Below, one piece after another: positions 26,804 to 35,630 of a DNA stretch of 64,000 bases (position 1 is the stretch's first letter; each line of letters starts with the position of its first letter). The notes under the pieces are model-generated. The model did no database searches and had not been told where the DNA came from. It was given only the letters and a program-made list of their open reading frames with translations. A program made the position numbers and the translations under genes. Origin of the DNA: Phytomonospora sp040655735 (GTDB taxonomy: Bacteria > Actinomycetota > Actinomycetes > Mycobacteriales > Micromonosporaceae); NCBI RefSeq assembly GCF_040655735.1, contig NZ_JBFAKK010000013.1, positions 1 to 64,000 of the forward strand, written 5' to 3'.

Positions 26804-27266
26804 CCTCGGTGTAGAACAGCCCGAGCCGGTCGATGCGCCACAACTGGCCGACGACGACCAGCGTCGCACCGAAGACGGTCGGCCAGATCTCCAAGGCGAC
26901 CAGGCCCCAGGCGATCATCGCGAACCCGGCGACGCCCAGGCCGATCAGCAGGCGCAGCACGCCGCGATGGTCGGCCGAGATCGCCGACTTGTCGGCCAGC
27001 CACCGCCGCTCGCCATAGATCCCTCGGGCCGTCCAGCTCCGCGGGGAGTCGACGGGCGGAAACGCGCGCGGGTTGAGCCACAGCCACACCACGACGGCCG
27101 CGATGGGAAGCAGCGACCACCAGCCGATCCACGTCCGGCTCCAGATCGCGGCGAGCATCAGCGGGATGGCGGCGAAGCGCGTCCACACGCTCCACGGGTT
27201 CGCGTGCCGCCGCCAGGCCTCGTCGGACATCCTGAAGGCGGCGGCGATCTTCGGCAGCGCGCTCAC
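26784..27266 (-). CDS. DUF6653-like membrane protein
   Basis: A 160-residue membrane protein. After MSDEAWRRHANPWSVWTRF come hydrophobic spans at about residues 30-48 and 50-65, the conserved VWLWLNPRAFP, an ERRWLADK loop, and two more spans at about 103-125 and 126-145. I assign DUF6653 from the NPWSVWTR and WLWLNPRAFP segments, from memory. The GTG start overlaps the stop of the TetR gene (GTGA), so it is expressed with and probably controlled by that repressor. Confidence 0.78.
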   Translation of the reverse strand: MSALPKIAAAFRMSDEAWRRHANPWSVWTRFAAIPLMLAAIWSRTWIGWWSLLPIAAVVVWLWLNPRAFPPVDSPRSWTARGIYGERRWLADKSAISADHRGVLRLLIGLGVAGFAMIAWGLVALEIWPTVFGATLVVVGQLWRIDRLGLFYTEVTARDG

Positions 27267-27874
27267 CGCGGGCTCCCCTCGGTGCTCAGTCCGCGGGCGA
27301 GCGTGCGGATCGTGGCGTCGAGGACCTGCGGGTACTCCTCGCCGAACAGCTCACGGTTCATCACGACGAGCCCCGCGGTGCGCATGACCCCGATGACCGT
27401 CTCGGCGCCGACGTCGGCGGCGATCAGGCTTTGCTTCTGACCGGCGGTGACGTAGTCGAGCAGCGGCTGCACCAGATGCGGGCGGACCTGGGCGAGTTCG
27501 CCGGCGCCGACCCGCCTGGCGACCGCCCGCAGCTCGTCGGGATGGGTGAGCAGGCGCCGGTAGAACGGGTCGGTGGTGAGCACCTCGGTCAGGGCGCGCA
27601 TCACGTCGCACAGGCCGTCGACCGTCGGCGGCGCCTTCAGTGCCGGCGCGAGCCGCTCGGCGATGAGCGGCGCCCGGCCGACCATGACGGCGGCATAGAG
27701 CGCCTCCTTGGAGTCGAAGAAGGCGTAGAAGCTGCCCTTGGCGACCTCGGCGGGCGCGACCAGTTCGTCGAGGGAGGTCTTCTTGAGGCCCTGGGCGGCG
27801 AACAGGCGCTCGCCGGTTTGGAGGAGGAGCGCGCGAATGCGCTCGCGCTCGGCGGGGGTGAAGGGGACGGCCAT
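27263..27874 (-). CDS. TetR-family transcriptional regulator
   Basis: A 203-residue regulator. The N-terminal helix-turn-helix spans about residues 12-58 (GLKKTSLDELVAPAEVAKGSFYAFFDSKEALYAAV); the C-terminal ligand domain is unspecific. An AGGAG lies before the ATG at 27874. A palindrome about 15-41 bp upstream is the probable operator. It most likely represses itself and the overlapping membrane-protein gene. Confidence 0.9.
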   Translation of the reverse strand: MAVPFTPAERERIRALLLQTGERLFAAQGLKKTSLDELVAPAEVAKGSFYAFFDSKEALYAAVMVGRAPLIAERLAPALKAPPTVDGLCDVMRALTEVLTTDPFYRRLLTHPDELRAVARRVGAGELAQVRPHLVQPLLDYVTAGQKQSLIAADVGAETVIGVMRTAGLVVMNRELFGEEYPQVLDATIRTLARGLSTEGSPR

Positions 27875-27888
27875 GGGGTGGCTCCTGC

Positions 27889-27915
27889 TATGAACGGATG
27901 GGATATTCGGTCATA
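27889..27915 (-). promoter_or_regulatory. Probable TetR operator
   Basis: Half-sites TATGAACGGAT (27889-27899) and ATTCGGTCATA (27905-27915) are complementary at 9 of 11 positions around a 5-bp centre, immediately upstream of the TetR gene. Confidence 0.6.
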
Positions 27916-28058
27916 GCTTAGCGCGGGGGAGCCCTCAACGAACGCGGACCGACCCGTTTCCGCTGACGGGCCGATCCAATGGCTAAGACGTGCCGAACGC
28001 TCAATAAGGTTTCACGTCCCCGCCACAAGTGGCCCAGGCCCACCGGGCCGAGGGGCCC

Positions 28059-29069
28059 CTACGCGACCTTCCTCGCCCCCGAGATCGCCTGCGCCAGCCG
28101 CTCCAGCAGCGGCGCGCATCCCGCGTACGAGTAGCGCGGCTCGCTCGACCACGGCGTGATCTGCCCCGTGACGACCGCCGGCAGCTTCGCCCACGCCGGC
28201 TTCGACGCGAGGTCGGCGGGCTGGAGCGCGGAGGTGCGGTCGTCGAGCAGGAGCAGGTCGGCGGCGTACTTGTCGGCGTTCTCCCAGCTCAGGCTCTCGA
28301 AGAAGTCGCCGTCGTCGAGCTTGTCGGGCACGATCAGCTCGACGCCCAGCTCGGTGAAGAAGGTCAGGTCGGTGCTCATCGCCGGGTTCGACGCGTAGAA
28401 CAGGTCCGCGTCGCCGGAGCACGCGAGGATCTTGATCCCGGGATTGGCCGCCACGGCCTGCCGGATCGCCTCGACGGCCGCCTCGAACCGGGTCTTGGCG
28501 GCGGTCACGGCCGCCGACGACAGGTCGGCCCCGATCGCCTCGCCCAGCTGGTTGTAGCGGTCGATGGGCGTCTGGAGCGTGGCGTCGTAGACCTTGATCC
28601 CCACGCTCGGGATCACGCCGAGGATCTTGTCCTTCGACTCCGCCGGCACGTACCAGAGGCTGTCCGGCTCGAACATGTTGCTGATCAGCAGGTCCGGGTC
28701 GAGCTTGGCGTACTCCTCGATGTTGAACTCGCCCCACGCGTTGCCCAGCACGGTCACCTTCGACACGTCGAGCTCGCCGGCCTGCACGTCGGGGGTGCCG
28801 TCGGCCTTGGTGGTGGGCCCGAAGACGCCGACGACGCGGTCGCCGAGGCCGAGGTCGTGCAGTGCCGCGGCGGCGCCGATGAACGCGACGATGCGCTGGG
28901 GCGCGGCGTCGAGGGTGGCGGTCTGCCCGCGGTCGTCGGTGAAGGACCAGGCGCCACCGCCGGAGCCGGCGTCGTCCTTCGAGCCGCACGCGGCCAGGAG
29001 CGCGCCGAGGCCGATGGCGCCGCCAGCGGTGAGGAGGCCGCGCCGTGAGATGGTCGAGGGGCTGCGCAT
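28059..29069 (-). CDS. Iron-siderophore ABC transporter substrate-binding lipoprotein
   Basis: A 336-residue secreted lipoprotein that captures ferric siderophore for the divergent permeases. The signal peptide has a twin-arginine motif (SRRGLLTAGG) and the lipobox LAAC with Cys28, so it is probably exported folded by Tat and lipidated. The two-lobed FecB/FhuD-like body shows APQRIVAFIGAAAALHDLGLG near the start of the first lobe. The start is the ATG at 29069. A single iron box lies between it and the divergent permease gene. Downstream, imperfect GC-rich inverted repeats between 28020 and 28060 may terminate transcription. Confidence 0.9.
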   Translation of the reverse strand: MRSPSTISRRGLLTAGGAIGLGALLAACGSKDDAGSGGGAWSFTDDRGQTATLDAAPQRIVAFIGAAAALHDLGLGDRVVGVFGPTTKADGTPDVQAGELDVSKVTVLGNAWGEFNIEEYAKLDPDLLISNMFEPDSLWYVPAESKDKILGVIPSVGIKVYDATLQTPIDRYNQLGEAIGADLSSAAVTAAKTRFEAAVEAIRQAVAANPGIKILACSGDADLFYASNPAMSTDLTFFTELGVELIVPDKLDDGDFFESLSWENADKYAADLLLLDDRTSALQPADLASKPAWAKLPAVVTGQITPWSSEPRYSYAGCAPLLERLAQAISGARKVA

Positions 29070-29100
29070 GGTCGGTGCCTTTCGTGCCGAGGGAATTGAG

Positions 29101-29119
29101 TTAGGTTAGCCTAGCCAAA
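29101..29119. promoter_or_regulatory. Iron box between divergent siderophore-uptake genes
   Basis: TTAGGTTAGCCTAGCCAAA matches the DtxR/IdeR consensus TTAGGTTAGCCTAACCTAA almost throughout. It lies 31 bp upstream of the binding-protein gene and abuts the start codon of the permease gene, so one site can repress both. Confidence 0.85.
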
Positions 29120-30153
29120 TGCTTCGATCGCAGGTCGAGGCGGCCGCCCCTCCGGCCAAGTACGCGCCACAAGCGGTGCGCGCGCTCGGACTCCTCGCCG
29201 CCCTCGCCGTCCTCCTCGCCGTGACCGTCGCCAGCCTCGGCCTCGGGTCGCGCCCCCTGGGCGTCGGCGAGGTCTGGGCCGGCCTGACCGACGCGGCCTC
29301 GGCGACCTACACCGTCGTGCACGACATGCGCCTCCCGCGCACGCTTCTGGGCCTCCTCGTCGGCGTCGCCCTCGGCCTCGCGGGCGCCGTCGCGCAGGCC
29401 CTGACCCGCAACCCCATCGCCGACCCGGGCCTGCTCGGCATCAACGCCGGCGCCTCGGCCGCGGTCGTGTCGGCGATCACCTTCCTCGGCGTGACGTCCT
29501 TCACCGGCTACATCTGGGCCGCCTTCGCGGGAGCCGCCGTCGTCTCCGCCCTCGTCTACGTCGTCAGCGGCAGCCGAAGCGCCACACCCGTCCGCCTCGC
29601 CCTGGCCGGCGCCGCCGTCAACGCCGCCCTCTACTCCTTCGTCAGCGGCGCCCAGCTCCTGTCGGCGGCCTCCCTCGACCGGATGCGCTTTTGGACCGTC
29701 GGCTCCCTCGCCGACGCGCGCATGGCCACCGTCTGGCGCGTCCTGCCCTTCATCGCCGTCGGTGTCGCCTTGTCGCTGTTCCTCGCCCGCGGCCTCAACG
29801 CGCTGGCCCTCGGCGACGACACCGCCCGCGCGCTCGGCGCCCGCCCCGCCCCGACCCGGGTCGTCGCCATGATCGCCGTGACCCTGCTCTGCGGCGCCGC
29901 GACGGCCGCGTGCGGCCCGATCGTCTTCGTCGGCCTGATGGTCCCGCACATGGTCCGCTCCGTCACCGGCCCCGACCTGCGCTGGATGCTGCCCTACTGC
30001 GTCGTCCTGTCGCCGGTCATGCTCCTCGGCGCCGACATCATCGGCCGCGTCGTCGCCCGCCCCGGCGAGATCCTCGTCGGCGTGGTGACCGCCGTCGTCG
30101 GCGGCCCGCTCTTCCTGTTCCTGCTGCTGCGCCGCAAGGCGGTCGCGGCATGA
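29119..30153 (+). CDS. FecCD-family siderophore ABC permease
   Basis: A 344-residue inner-membrane subunit with about ten spans. The family motifs are MRLPRTLLGLLVGVALGLAG, RNPIADPGLLGINAGAS near residue 95-112, and the cytoplasmic coupling segment GPIVFVGLMVPHMVR. It pairs with the following permease, which overlaps it by four bases. The predicted ATG directly follows the iron box with no ribosome-binding site, so either the mRNA is leaderless or translation starts at a later codon before the first span. Confidence 0.9.
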   Translation: MLRSQVEAAAPPAKYAPQAVRALGLLAALAVLLAVTVASLGLGSRPLGVGEVWAGLTDAASATYTVVHDMRLPRTLLGLLVGVALGLAGAVAQALTRNPIADPGLLGINAGASAAVVSAITFLGVTSFTGYIWAAFAGAAVVSALVYVVSGSRSATPVRLALAGAAVNAALYSFVSGAQLLSAASLDRMRFWTVGSLADARMATVWRVLPFIAVGVALSLFLARGLNALALGDDTARALGARPAPTRVVAMIAVTLLCGAATAACGPIVFVGLMVPHMVRSVTGPDLRWMLPYCVVLSPVMLLGADIIGRVVARPGEILVGVVTAVVGGPLFLFLLLRRKAVAA

Positions 30154-31175
30154 CCGTCCTGCGCCACCGCTCCATCTCGCTGCGACTGCGCGCCCGGCCC
30201 CTGCTCGTCGCGGCCGGCTGCGCGCTGATCACCGCCGCGGTCGCCGTGGTCTCCATCGGCAGCGGTGACTACCCGCTCAGTCCCGCCGAGGTCGTCACCA
30301 CCCTCCTAGGCGAGGGCAGCCGCATGGATGCCTTCGTCGTCAACGAACTGCGCCTCCCGCGCGTGGCGACCGCCCTCGTCGTCGGCATCGCCCTCGGCCT
30401 GTCCGGCACGGTCTTCCAGGCCCTCGTCCGCAACCCCCTGGGCAGTCCCGACGTCCTCGGCTTCACACAGGGGGCCTCGGCCGGCGCGCTCACCGTCATC
30501 GTCCTCTTCGGCGGCGGTGGCGCGGTCCTGGCCGGCGGCGCCGTCGTCGGCGGACTGGTCACCGGCGCGATCATGTTCGGCTTCGCCGGCCGCGCCGGCG
30601 CCCACGGCTACCGCCTCGTCCTGGTCGGCATCGGCCTCGCCGCGATCCTGTCGGGGGTCAACGGCTACCTGCTCACCAAGGCACAGATCATCGACGCCGC
30701 CCAGGCCTCCCTGTGGCTCACCGGCAGCCTCGACGGCCGCGGCTGGGATGACGCGCTGCCGCTCGCCGTCCTCCTCGTCGCGGTGATCCCACTGCTCGTC
30801 GCGGCGTCCCGCGCGCTGCTCATGCTCGAAATGGGCGACCAGAGCGCCGGCGCGCTCGGCGTCCCCGTCGGACGCCTGCGACTGCTGCTGTTCACCGTCT
30901 CGGTCCTGCTGGTGTCCTTCGCGGCCGCCGCGGCCGGACCGGTCTCCTTCGTCGCGCTGACCGCCCCGCATCTCGCCCGCCGCCTCACCCGCGCGCCCGG
31001 CCCCAACCTGCTGGCCTCGGCGACGATGGGCGCGGCGATCCTCGTCGTCGCCGACTGGGTCGCCCAGCGCGCCTTCCCCGGACACCAGCTGCCCGTCGGC
31101 GTCGTCAGCGGCCTCCTCGGCGGCGGATACCTCGTCTGGCTGCTGGTCACCGAACGTAAAGCGGGCCGCATCTGA
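30150..31175 (+). CDS. FecCD-family siderophore ABC permease, second subunit
   Basis: A 341-residue partner permease with the same layout. ELRLPRVATALVVGIALGLSG and RNPLGSPDVLGFTQGAS lie in the first half, and GPVSFVALTAPHLARRL is the coupling loop. The ATG at 30150 overlaps the previous stop (ATGA). No ATPase gene follows: the next gene is an unrelated regulator after a 116-bp gap. The importer therefore needs an ATPase from elsewhere, and the one at 45654 is the nearest candidate. Confidence 0.9.
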   Translation: MTVLRHRSISLRLRARPLLVAAGCALITAAVAVVSIGSGDYPLSPAEVVTTLLGEGSRMDAFVVNELRLPRVATALVVGIALGLSGTVFQALVRNPLGSPDVLGFTQGASAGALTVIVLFGGGGAVLAGGAVVGGLVTGAIMFGFAGRAGAHGYRLVLVGIGLAAILSGVNGYLLTKAQIIDAAQASLWLTGSLDGRGWDDALPLAVLLVAVIPLLVAASRALLMLEMGDQSAGALGVPVGRLRLLLFTVSVLLVSFAAAAAGPVSFVALTAPHLARRLTRAPGPNLLASATMGAAILVVADWVAQRAFPGHQLPVGVVSGLLGGGYLVWLLVTERKAGRI

Positions 31176-31291
31176 ACCACCGCCGGTAAACAAACCTGCC
31201 CACGCCGGTGTGTCCACCAGCGACGACGTATTTCAATCCGTGACTGAACGCCACTATCCTGGCCGTCAGCCAACGGCGGGGAGGTGCCGAC

Positions 31292-34018
31292 GTGCGCATG
31301 GTGGGGCGCGAACGGACGATGCACGAGGCCGCGTGCGCCCTCGCCGGGCACCGCAACGTCCTCCTCCACGGCCCTCCCGGCATCGGCAAGTCCACTCTCG
31401 CCGACGCCCTCGCCGCCCGCGCCCGCGCCGAAGGCGTCCGCGTCCTGCGCGCGGTTCCCGCCGCCGTCGAGAGCGAACTGCCCTACCTCGTGCTCATCGA
31501 CCTCTTCGGCGAGAGCGTCACCGCCGCCCGCACGCTCCCCGCGCACCTGCGCGAAGCCCTCGACGTCGCCCTCCTGCGCACCCGCGGCGCCGGCATCGGC
31601 CCCGACGAGCTCACCGTGCGCATCGCCGTCCTCGAACACCTGCGCCGCATGGCCGCCGAGTCGCCGGTCCTCCTCGTCATCGACGACGCCCAATGGGTCG
31701 ACGAGGCCAGCGCCGACGTCCTCGCCTTCGCCGCCCGCCGCATCGGCGACCTCCCCGTCGCGCTACTGGTCACCGAACGCGTCGACGAAGGCGAACCCAC
31801 CGCCCGCGCCCTGTGCCCCGACCCCCTCACCCTCCCCGTCGAACCCCTCGGCCAGGCCGCCATCACCGAACTGCTCACCGGCGAACCCGGCGCCCACGCC
31901 GCCCGCCGCGTCTTCGAGGCCAGCGGCGGCAACCCCATGTACGCCGTCGAACTCGCCCGAGCACTCGGCAGCGGCCCCGCACCCGCCGACCACGAACCCC
32001 TCCCCGTCCCCGACCGCCTCCGCGACCTCCTCGCCCAGCGCCTCACCGGCCTCGACGACGACACCCGCCGCGCCCTCCTCTACGCCGCGCTCGTCTCCCG
32101 CCCCACCCTCGCGCTGCTCATCCGCGCCGGAACCCTCCCCGCCGACGGACTACAGGCCGCCGAGACCGCCCGCATCATCACCGCCACCGACGACGGCGAC
32201 GTCGGCTTCCTCCACCCCCTCCTGCGCGAACTCGTCACCAGCGACGCCGGCTGCGCCGCCCGCCGCGCCGCCCACGCCGAACTCGCCACCGTCGTCGACG
32301 ACCCCGTCGAACGCGCCCGCCATCACGCCCTCGGCAACCCCGCCGCCGACGCCGACATTGCCGCGCTCGCCGAGACCGCCGCCGCCGAGGCCGCGGGCAG
32401 GGGAGCGCCGGGCACCGCCGTGTCGCTGGCACGCCTGGCGGCCCGCCGCACCCCGCCGCAGGACACGGCCGCGATCGCCGCCCGCCTCCTCACCGCCGCC
32501 TGCTATGCCCACGACGCCGGGCAGGTCGCCGAGGCGCGGCAACTCGCCCAGGCCGCCCTGTCGGCAGGGGGCGAGCCCGAGACGCGCGTACGGGCCCGCA
32601 TCCTGCTCATCGACCTCGGCGACCTCTCCGACGCGCCCGAGCACCTCGCCGCGGCCGCCGCCGACGCCGGCGAGGACACCGCGCTGTGCGCCCGGGTGAG
32701 CCTCTACGAGGCCTCGCTGGCGTACTTCGACCGCCGCAACGACGACGCCGCAGACCACGCCGACCGGGCCGAAAGCCTCGCCCGGAAGGCCGGCGAGACC
32801 GCGCTGATCGTCGAGGCGCTCGGCGTCCGCGCCACCATCGCCTCCCCTTACGCCTCCGAAGGCGGCAGCGAGTCGTCCGACGCCCTGCACGAGGCCGCAT
32901 ACCGCCTCGCGGAAGGACTCCCGGTCACCACCGCCTCCATCGACGCCCGGCAGATGTGGGCGATGACCGCGCTGTTCCGCGGCGACCTCGCCACCGCCGT
33001 CGACGAGATCGGCCGCCTCGAACGCGACGTCCGCTCGCGCGGCCTCGTCTCCGACCTCATGGGCGTGCTCATCTCCACGACCTCGGTCAACGTCCGCGCC
33101 GGAGACGGCCCCGCCGCCCTGCGCGCCGGCGACGAGTGCGAACGGCTGTTCCTCGACGCCGCCCCGACCCCCTGCGTCGGACTCGTCGTCGGCGCCAGCG
33201 GCGAATGGTGCGCGGGCGACCCGCGCCGGGCGGTGGAACGCGCCGCCAACGCCGTCGCCGTCTGCGAACGCCTCGGCGACGACGAATGGCTGGAACCGGC
33301 CCTCGCCATCCACGGCCAGGCCCTGCTCACCACCGGCGACGCCACCGCCGCCGTGACCGCCTTCGACCGCGCCGCCGAACTCGAAATGGCAAGCGCCGCA
33401 CGGGATCCCGCCATCATCCCCTGGCACGCCGACCACATCGAGGCGCTGATCGCCACCGGTGACCTCGACGCCGCCGAAGAACGCCTCACCGACCTCGCCG
33501 AGCGCATGGAACTCTTCACCCGCCCGGTGATCGGCGTGCAGGTCGAACGCGTCCGCGCCCTCCTCACCGCCGCCAAAGGCGACGCGCTCGCCGCGCTGTC
33601 GCGACTCCGGGCGGCCATCGACGCCCAGGGGCCCGCCGCTTACCCGATCGAGGCCGCTCGCGCCGAACTGACCCTCGGGCGCATCGCCCGTCGCGCCCGC
33701 CGCCGCGCCATCGCGCGCACCGCCTTCACCGCCGCCGTCGAGGGCTTCGCCGCGATCGGCGCCCACGCCCACCTCGCCGTCGCGCGCGACGAACTCGACC
33801 GCCTCGACCACCACCGCGACAGCCGCGCCGAGGGTGGCGACGGCCTCTCCGAGGCCGACCGGCGGCTCGTCGCGATGGTGCGCGCGGGTGCGACGAACCG
33901 CGAGGTCGGGGCCGCGCTGTTCTTGTCGGTCAAGGCCGTGGAGGCGCGGCTTTCCCGGCTGTACCGGCGTTTCGGGGTGCGCAACCGGGCGGAGCTGCTG
34001 CACCGGCTCACGGAGTGA
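31292..34018 (+). CDS. LAL-type LuxR transcriptional regulator
   Basis: A 908-residue regulator with an N-terminal ATPase (Walker A GPPGIGKST, residues 27-35; Walker B VLLVIDDAQWVDE, about 126-138), a long helical-repeat middle region, and a C-terminal LuxR domain (LSEADRRLVAMVRAGATNRE, about 850 onward). The GTG start has GGGGAGG upstream. It follows the iron-uptake permeases but is separated by 116 bp, and whether it controls them is unknown. The recognition helix LSVKAVEARLSRLYRRFG is intact, unlike in the decayed paralogue at 12.8-14.8 kb. Confidence 0.9.
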   Translation: MRMVGRERTMHEAACALAGHRNVLLHGPPGIGKSTLADALAARARAEGVRVLRAVPAAVESELPYLVLIDLFGESVTAARTLPAHLREALDVALLRTRGAGIGPDELTVRIAVLEHLRRMAAESPVLLVIDDAQWVDEASADVLAFAARRIGDLPVALLVTERVDEGEPTARALCPDPLTLPVEPLGQAAITELLTGEPGAHAARRVFEASGGNPMYAVELARALGSGPAPADHEPLPVPDRLRDLLAQRLTGLDDDTRRALLYAALVSRPTLALLIRAGTLPADGLQAAETARIITATDDGDVGFLHPLLRELVTSDAGCAARRAAHAELATVVDDPVERARHHALGNPAADADIAALAETAAAEAAGRGAPGTAVSLARLAARRTPPQDTAAIAARLLTAACYAHDAGQVAEARQLAQAALSAGGEPETRVRARILLIDLGDLSDAPEHLAAAAADAGEDTALCARVSLYEASLAYFDRRNDDAADHADRAESLARKAGETALIVEALGVRATIASPYASEGGSESSDALHEAAYRLAEGLPVTTASIDARQMWAMTALFRGDLATAVDEIGRLERDVRSRGLVSDLMGVLISTTSVNVRAGDGPAALRAGDECERLFLDAAPTPCVGLVVGASGEWCAGDPRRAVERAANAVAVCERLGDDEWLEPALAIHGQALLTTGDATAAVTAFDRAAELEMASAARDPAIIPWHADHIEALIATGDLDAAEERLTDLAERMELFTRPVIGVQVERVRALLTAAKGDALAALSRLRAAIDAQGPAAYPIEAARAELTLGRIARRARRRAIARTAFTAAVEGFAAIGAHAHLAVARDELDRLDHHRDSRAEGGDGLSEADRRLVAMVRAGATNREVGAALFLSVKAVEARLSRLYRRFGVRNRAELLHRLTE

Positions 34019-34127
34019 GTTCCCCCGACGGAAACCGCCTCCCGGTCCTCCGCGTCCCACTCCTGCCCGGCGCGAACGCTTCCACGCGCGGCCGCCCCTT
34101 GCCCGTCCCCACACCTGCCTGATCAAG

Positions 34128-34163
34128 CCTCCCCGAAGTTTCGCTTTCGGTGGAGGTTTTCCC
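34128..34163 (+). terminator. Terminator with T-run
   Basis: CCTCCCCGAA and TTCGGTGGAGG form a bulged stem, followed by TTTT at 34157-34160. This is about 110 bp after the LAL regulator and one of the few hairpins here with a T-run. Confidence 0.55.
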
Positions 34164-34289
34164 TTGCGCCCACCCTTGCGGGGCCCTCCGGGGCGTGATT
34201 TTTCGCTCCCGGCATGGAACAACAGGACAGCGGAAGCCACACCGAACGGCCGATGTGGCGAAGGCGAACGCATGACCTGAGAGGGAGAC

Positions 34290-34499
34290 ATGGCAGGGCA
34301 TCCCAGGACGCCGACCGGCGAGAACTTCGCGGTCGCGTTCACCGCCCCGCCGGCGCCCTCGGGCCGGGAGTTCCACGGTGGTTCCGGCAACGCCACCGAG
34401 CAGTCCTCCGGCCACGTCATCGCCTTCGACGCCATCGGCCATCGGTGGACGGCCGGGGTCGCCACGGCGACCGGGACGGAAGAGACACCGGCCGGCTGA
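34290..34499 (+). CDS. Hypothetical 69-aa protein
   Basis: A short open frame with a purine-rich GAGGGAG ribosome-binding site just before its ATG. The product is glycine-, alanine- and threonine-rich, without a membrane span, cysteine or recognisable domain (it contains VIAFDAIGHRWTAGVATATG). It stands alone between two terminator-like structures and uses GC-rich third positions as real genes here do. Function unknown; it may be a small accessory protein or a chance frame. Confidence 0.4.
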   Translation: MAGHPRTPTGENFAVAFTAPPAPSGREFHGGSGNATEQSSGHVIAFDAIGHRWTAGVATATGTEETPAG

Positions 34500-34516
34500 G
34501 CTTCCTCGGGCGGGGC

Positions 34517-34552
34517 GCTCCCGTCGGGCCGCGGCACCGGCCCGTCGGGAGC
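34517..34552. terminator. Hairpin after the 69-aa gene
   Basis: GCTCCCGTCGGGCC (34517-34530) pairs with GGCCCGTCGGGAGC (34539-34552) with one mismatch. The whole stretch 34500-34811 is gene-free; it holds this hairpin, the next one, and otherwise nothing I recognise. Confidence 0.6.
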
Positions 34553-34577
34553 GGATGGCGACATCCGCCCGAGGCGG

Positions 34578-34612
34578 GGGACCCTGTGAGGAGTGGGGAA
34601 CCACAGGGTCCC
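34578..34612. terminator. Second hairpin in the same gap
   Basis: A perfect 11-bp stem, GGGACCCTGTG at 34578-34588 with CACAGGGTCCC at 34602-34612 and a 13-base loop. Together with the preceding hairpin it isolates the small gene from the dehydrogenase downstream. Confidence 0.6.
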
Positions 34613-34811
34613 TCGTTATCCGCCCGCTCCCGGCGCGCGGCCGTCCACTGTGGATGGACTGCCGGGCGGTGGGGCGAGCCGACGCACCGGCCCGCCCCAC
34701 CACCGGTCCGCCGGTCAAGATCGGGAAACCCGGCGCGAGGCCGCGGCGAGGGGTATCTTGAGGGCCGCTCGACCCAGATCCGCACGCGCGCGACCCGACC
34801 GGGAGTCAGCC

Positions 34812-35630
34812 ATGGGAGCCGAAACCATCGTCATCACCGGCGCCTCGGGCGGGGTCGCGACCCTGCTGCGGCCGCGCGTTCGGCGTGCCGACCGCGAGAT
34901 CCGCCTGCTCGACCTGCACGCCCCCGCCCGGCCGCCGGAGGTGGGCGAGACCTTCGTCGAGCGCTCGGTCGCCGACCTCGACGGTCTCGTCGAGGACTTC
35001 GCGGGCGCCCGGGCGGTCATCCACCTCGGTGGCAAGAGCCGCGAGGCGAGCGCCGCCGACGTGATCGAGCACAACATCCGGGGCACCTACAACGTTCTGG
35101 AGGCCGCCCGGCGCGCCGGTGTCGACCGGGTCGTCCTGGCGTCCTCCAACCACGCGGTCGGTTTCCACGACCGCGCCGACATTCCGGCCGGCGGTCTTCC
35201 CGCCGACGTCCCGGCGCGGCCCGACACCCTCTACGGCTGGTCCAAGGTCTCCATCGAGTCGGCGGGCCGGTTGTTCGCCGACCGTTTCGGCATGAACGTG
35301 ATCTGCCTGCGCATCGGCGTCTGGTTCAGCAGTCCGGCGGACGTGCGGGGCCTGGCGCTGTGGATGTCGCCCGACGACGGCGGCCGGCTCATCGAGGCGT
35401 GTCTGTCCACTCCGGACCCCGGCTACCGGCTGGTGTGGGGCGTCAGCCGCAACACGCGCGGCTGGTACTCCCTCGCCGAGGGCGAGGCGATCGGTTATCA
35501 CCCGCAGGACGACTCAGAGGTCTACGCCGAGGAGCTGATCGCGAGGTTCGGGCCGCTCGACGAGGACGACCCGGAGCTGCGCCGGGTCGGCGGTAACTGG
35601 TGCTCGATCCCTTTGGGGGAGCCGAACTAA
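34812..35630 (+). CDS. NAD-dependent uronate dehydrogenase-like SDR
   Basis: A 272-residue extended short-chain dehydrogenase. GASGGVAT (residues 10-17) binds NAD. HNIRGTYNVLEAARRAGVDR and VLASSNHAVGF are typical of uronate dehydrogenases, and YGWSK holds the catalytic Tyr and Lys. Members oxidise glucuronate or galacturonate to the lactone in sugar-acid catabolism, but no other pathway genes are near, so the substrate is inferred. The ATG at 34812 starts just before the Rossmann motif. The end overlaps the convergent RNA-ligase-like gene by four bases. Confidence 0.85.
   Translation: MGAETIVITGASGGVATLLRPRVRRADREIRLLDLHAPARPPEVGETFVERSVADLDGLVEDFAGARAVIHLGGKSREASAADVIEHNIRGTYNVLEAARRAGVDRVVLASSNHAVGFHDRADIPAGGLPADVPARPDTLYGWSKVSIESAGRLFADRFGMNVICLRIGVWFSSPADVRGLALWMSPDDGGRLIEACLSTPDPGYRLVWGVSRNTRGWYSLAEGEAIGYHPQDDSEVYAEELIARFGPLDEDDPELRRVGGNWCSIPLGEPN

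Noticed and set aside
27946..27975. Inverted repeat between the TetR gene and the first siderophore-binding gene
   Set aside because: Only about 9 of 12 bases pair and no T-run follows; not strong enough to list as a terminator.
31210..33462. Plus-strand 750-codon frame of Arg/Pro-rich sequence
   Set aside because: It is the shadow of the LAL regulator in a second frame; the composition is typical of frame-shifted GC-rich genes.
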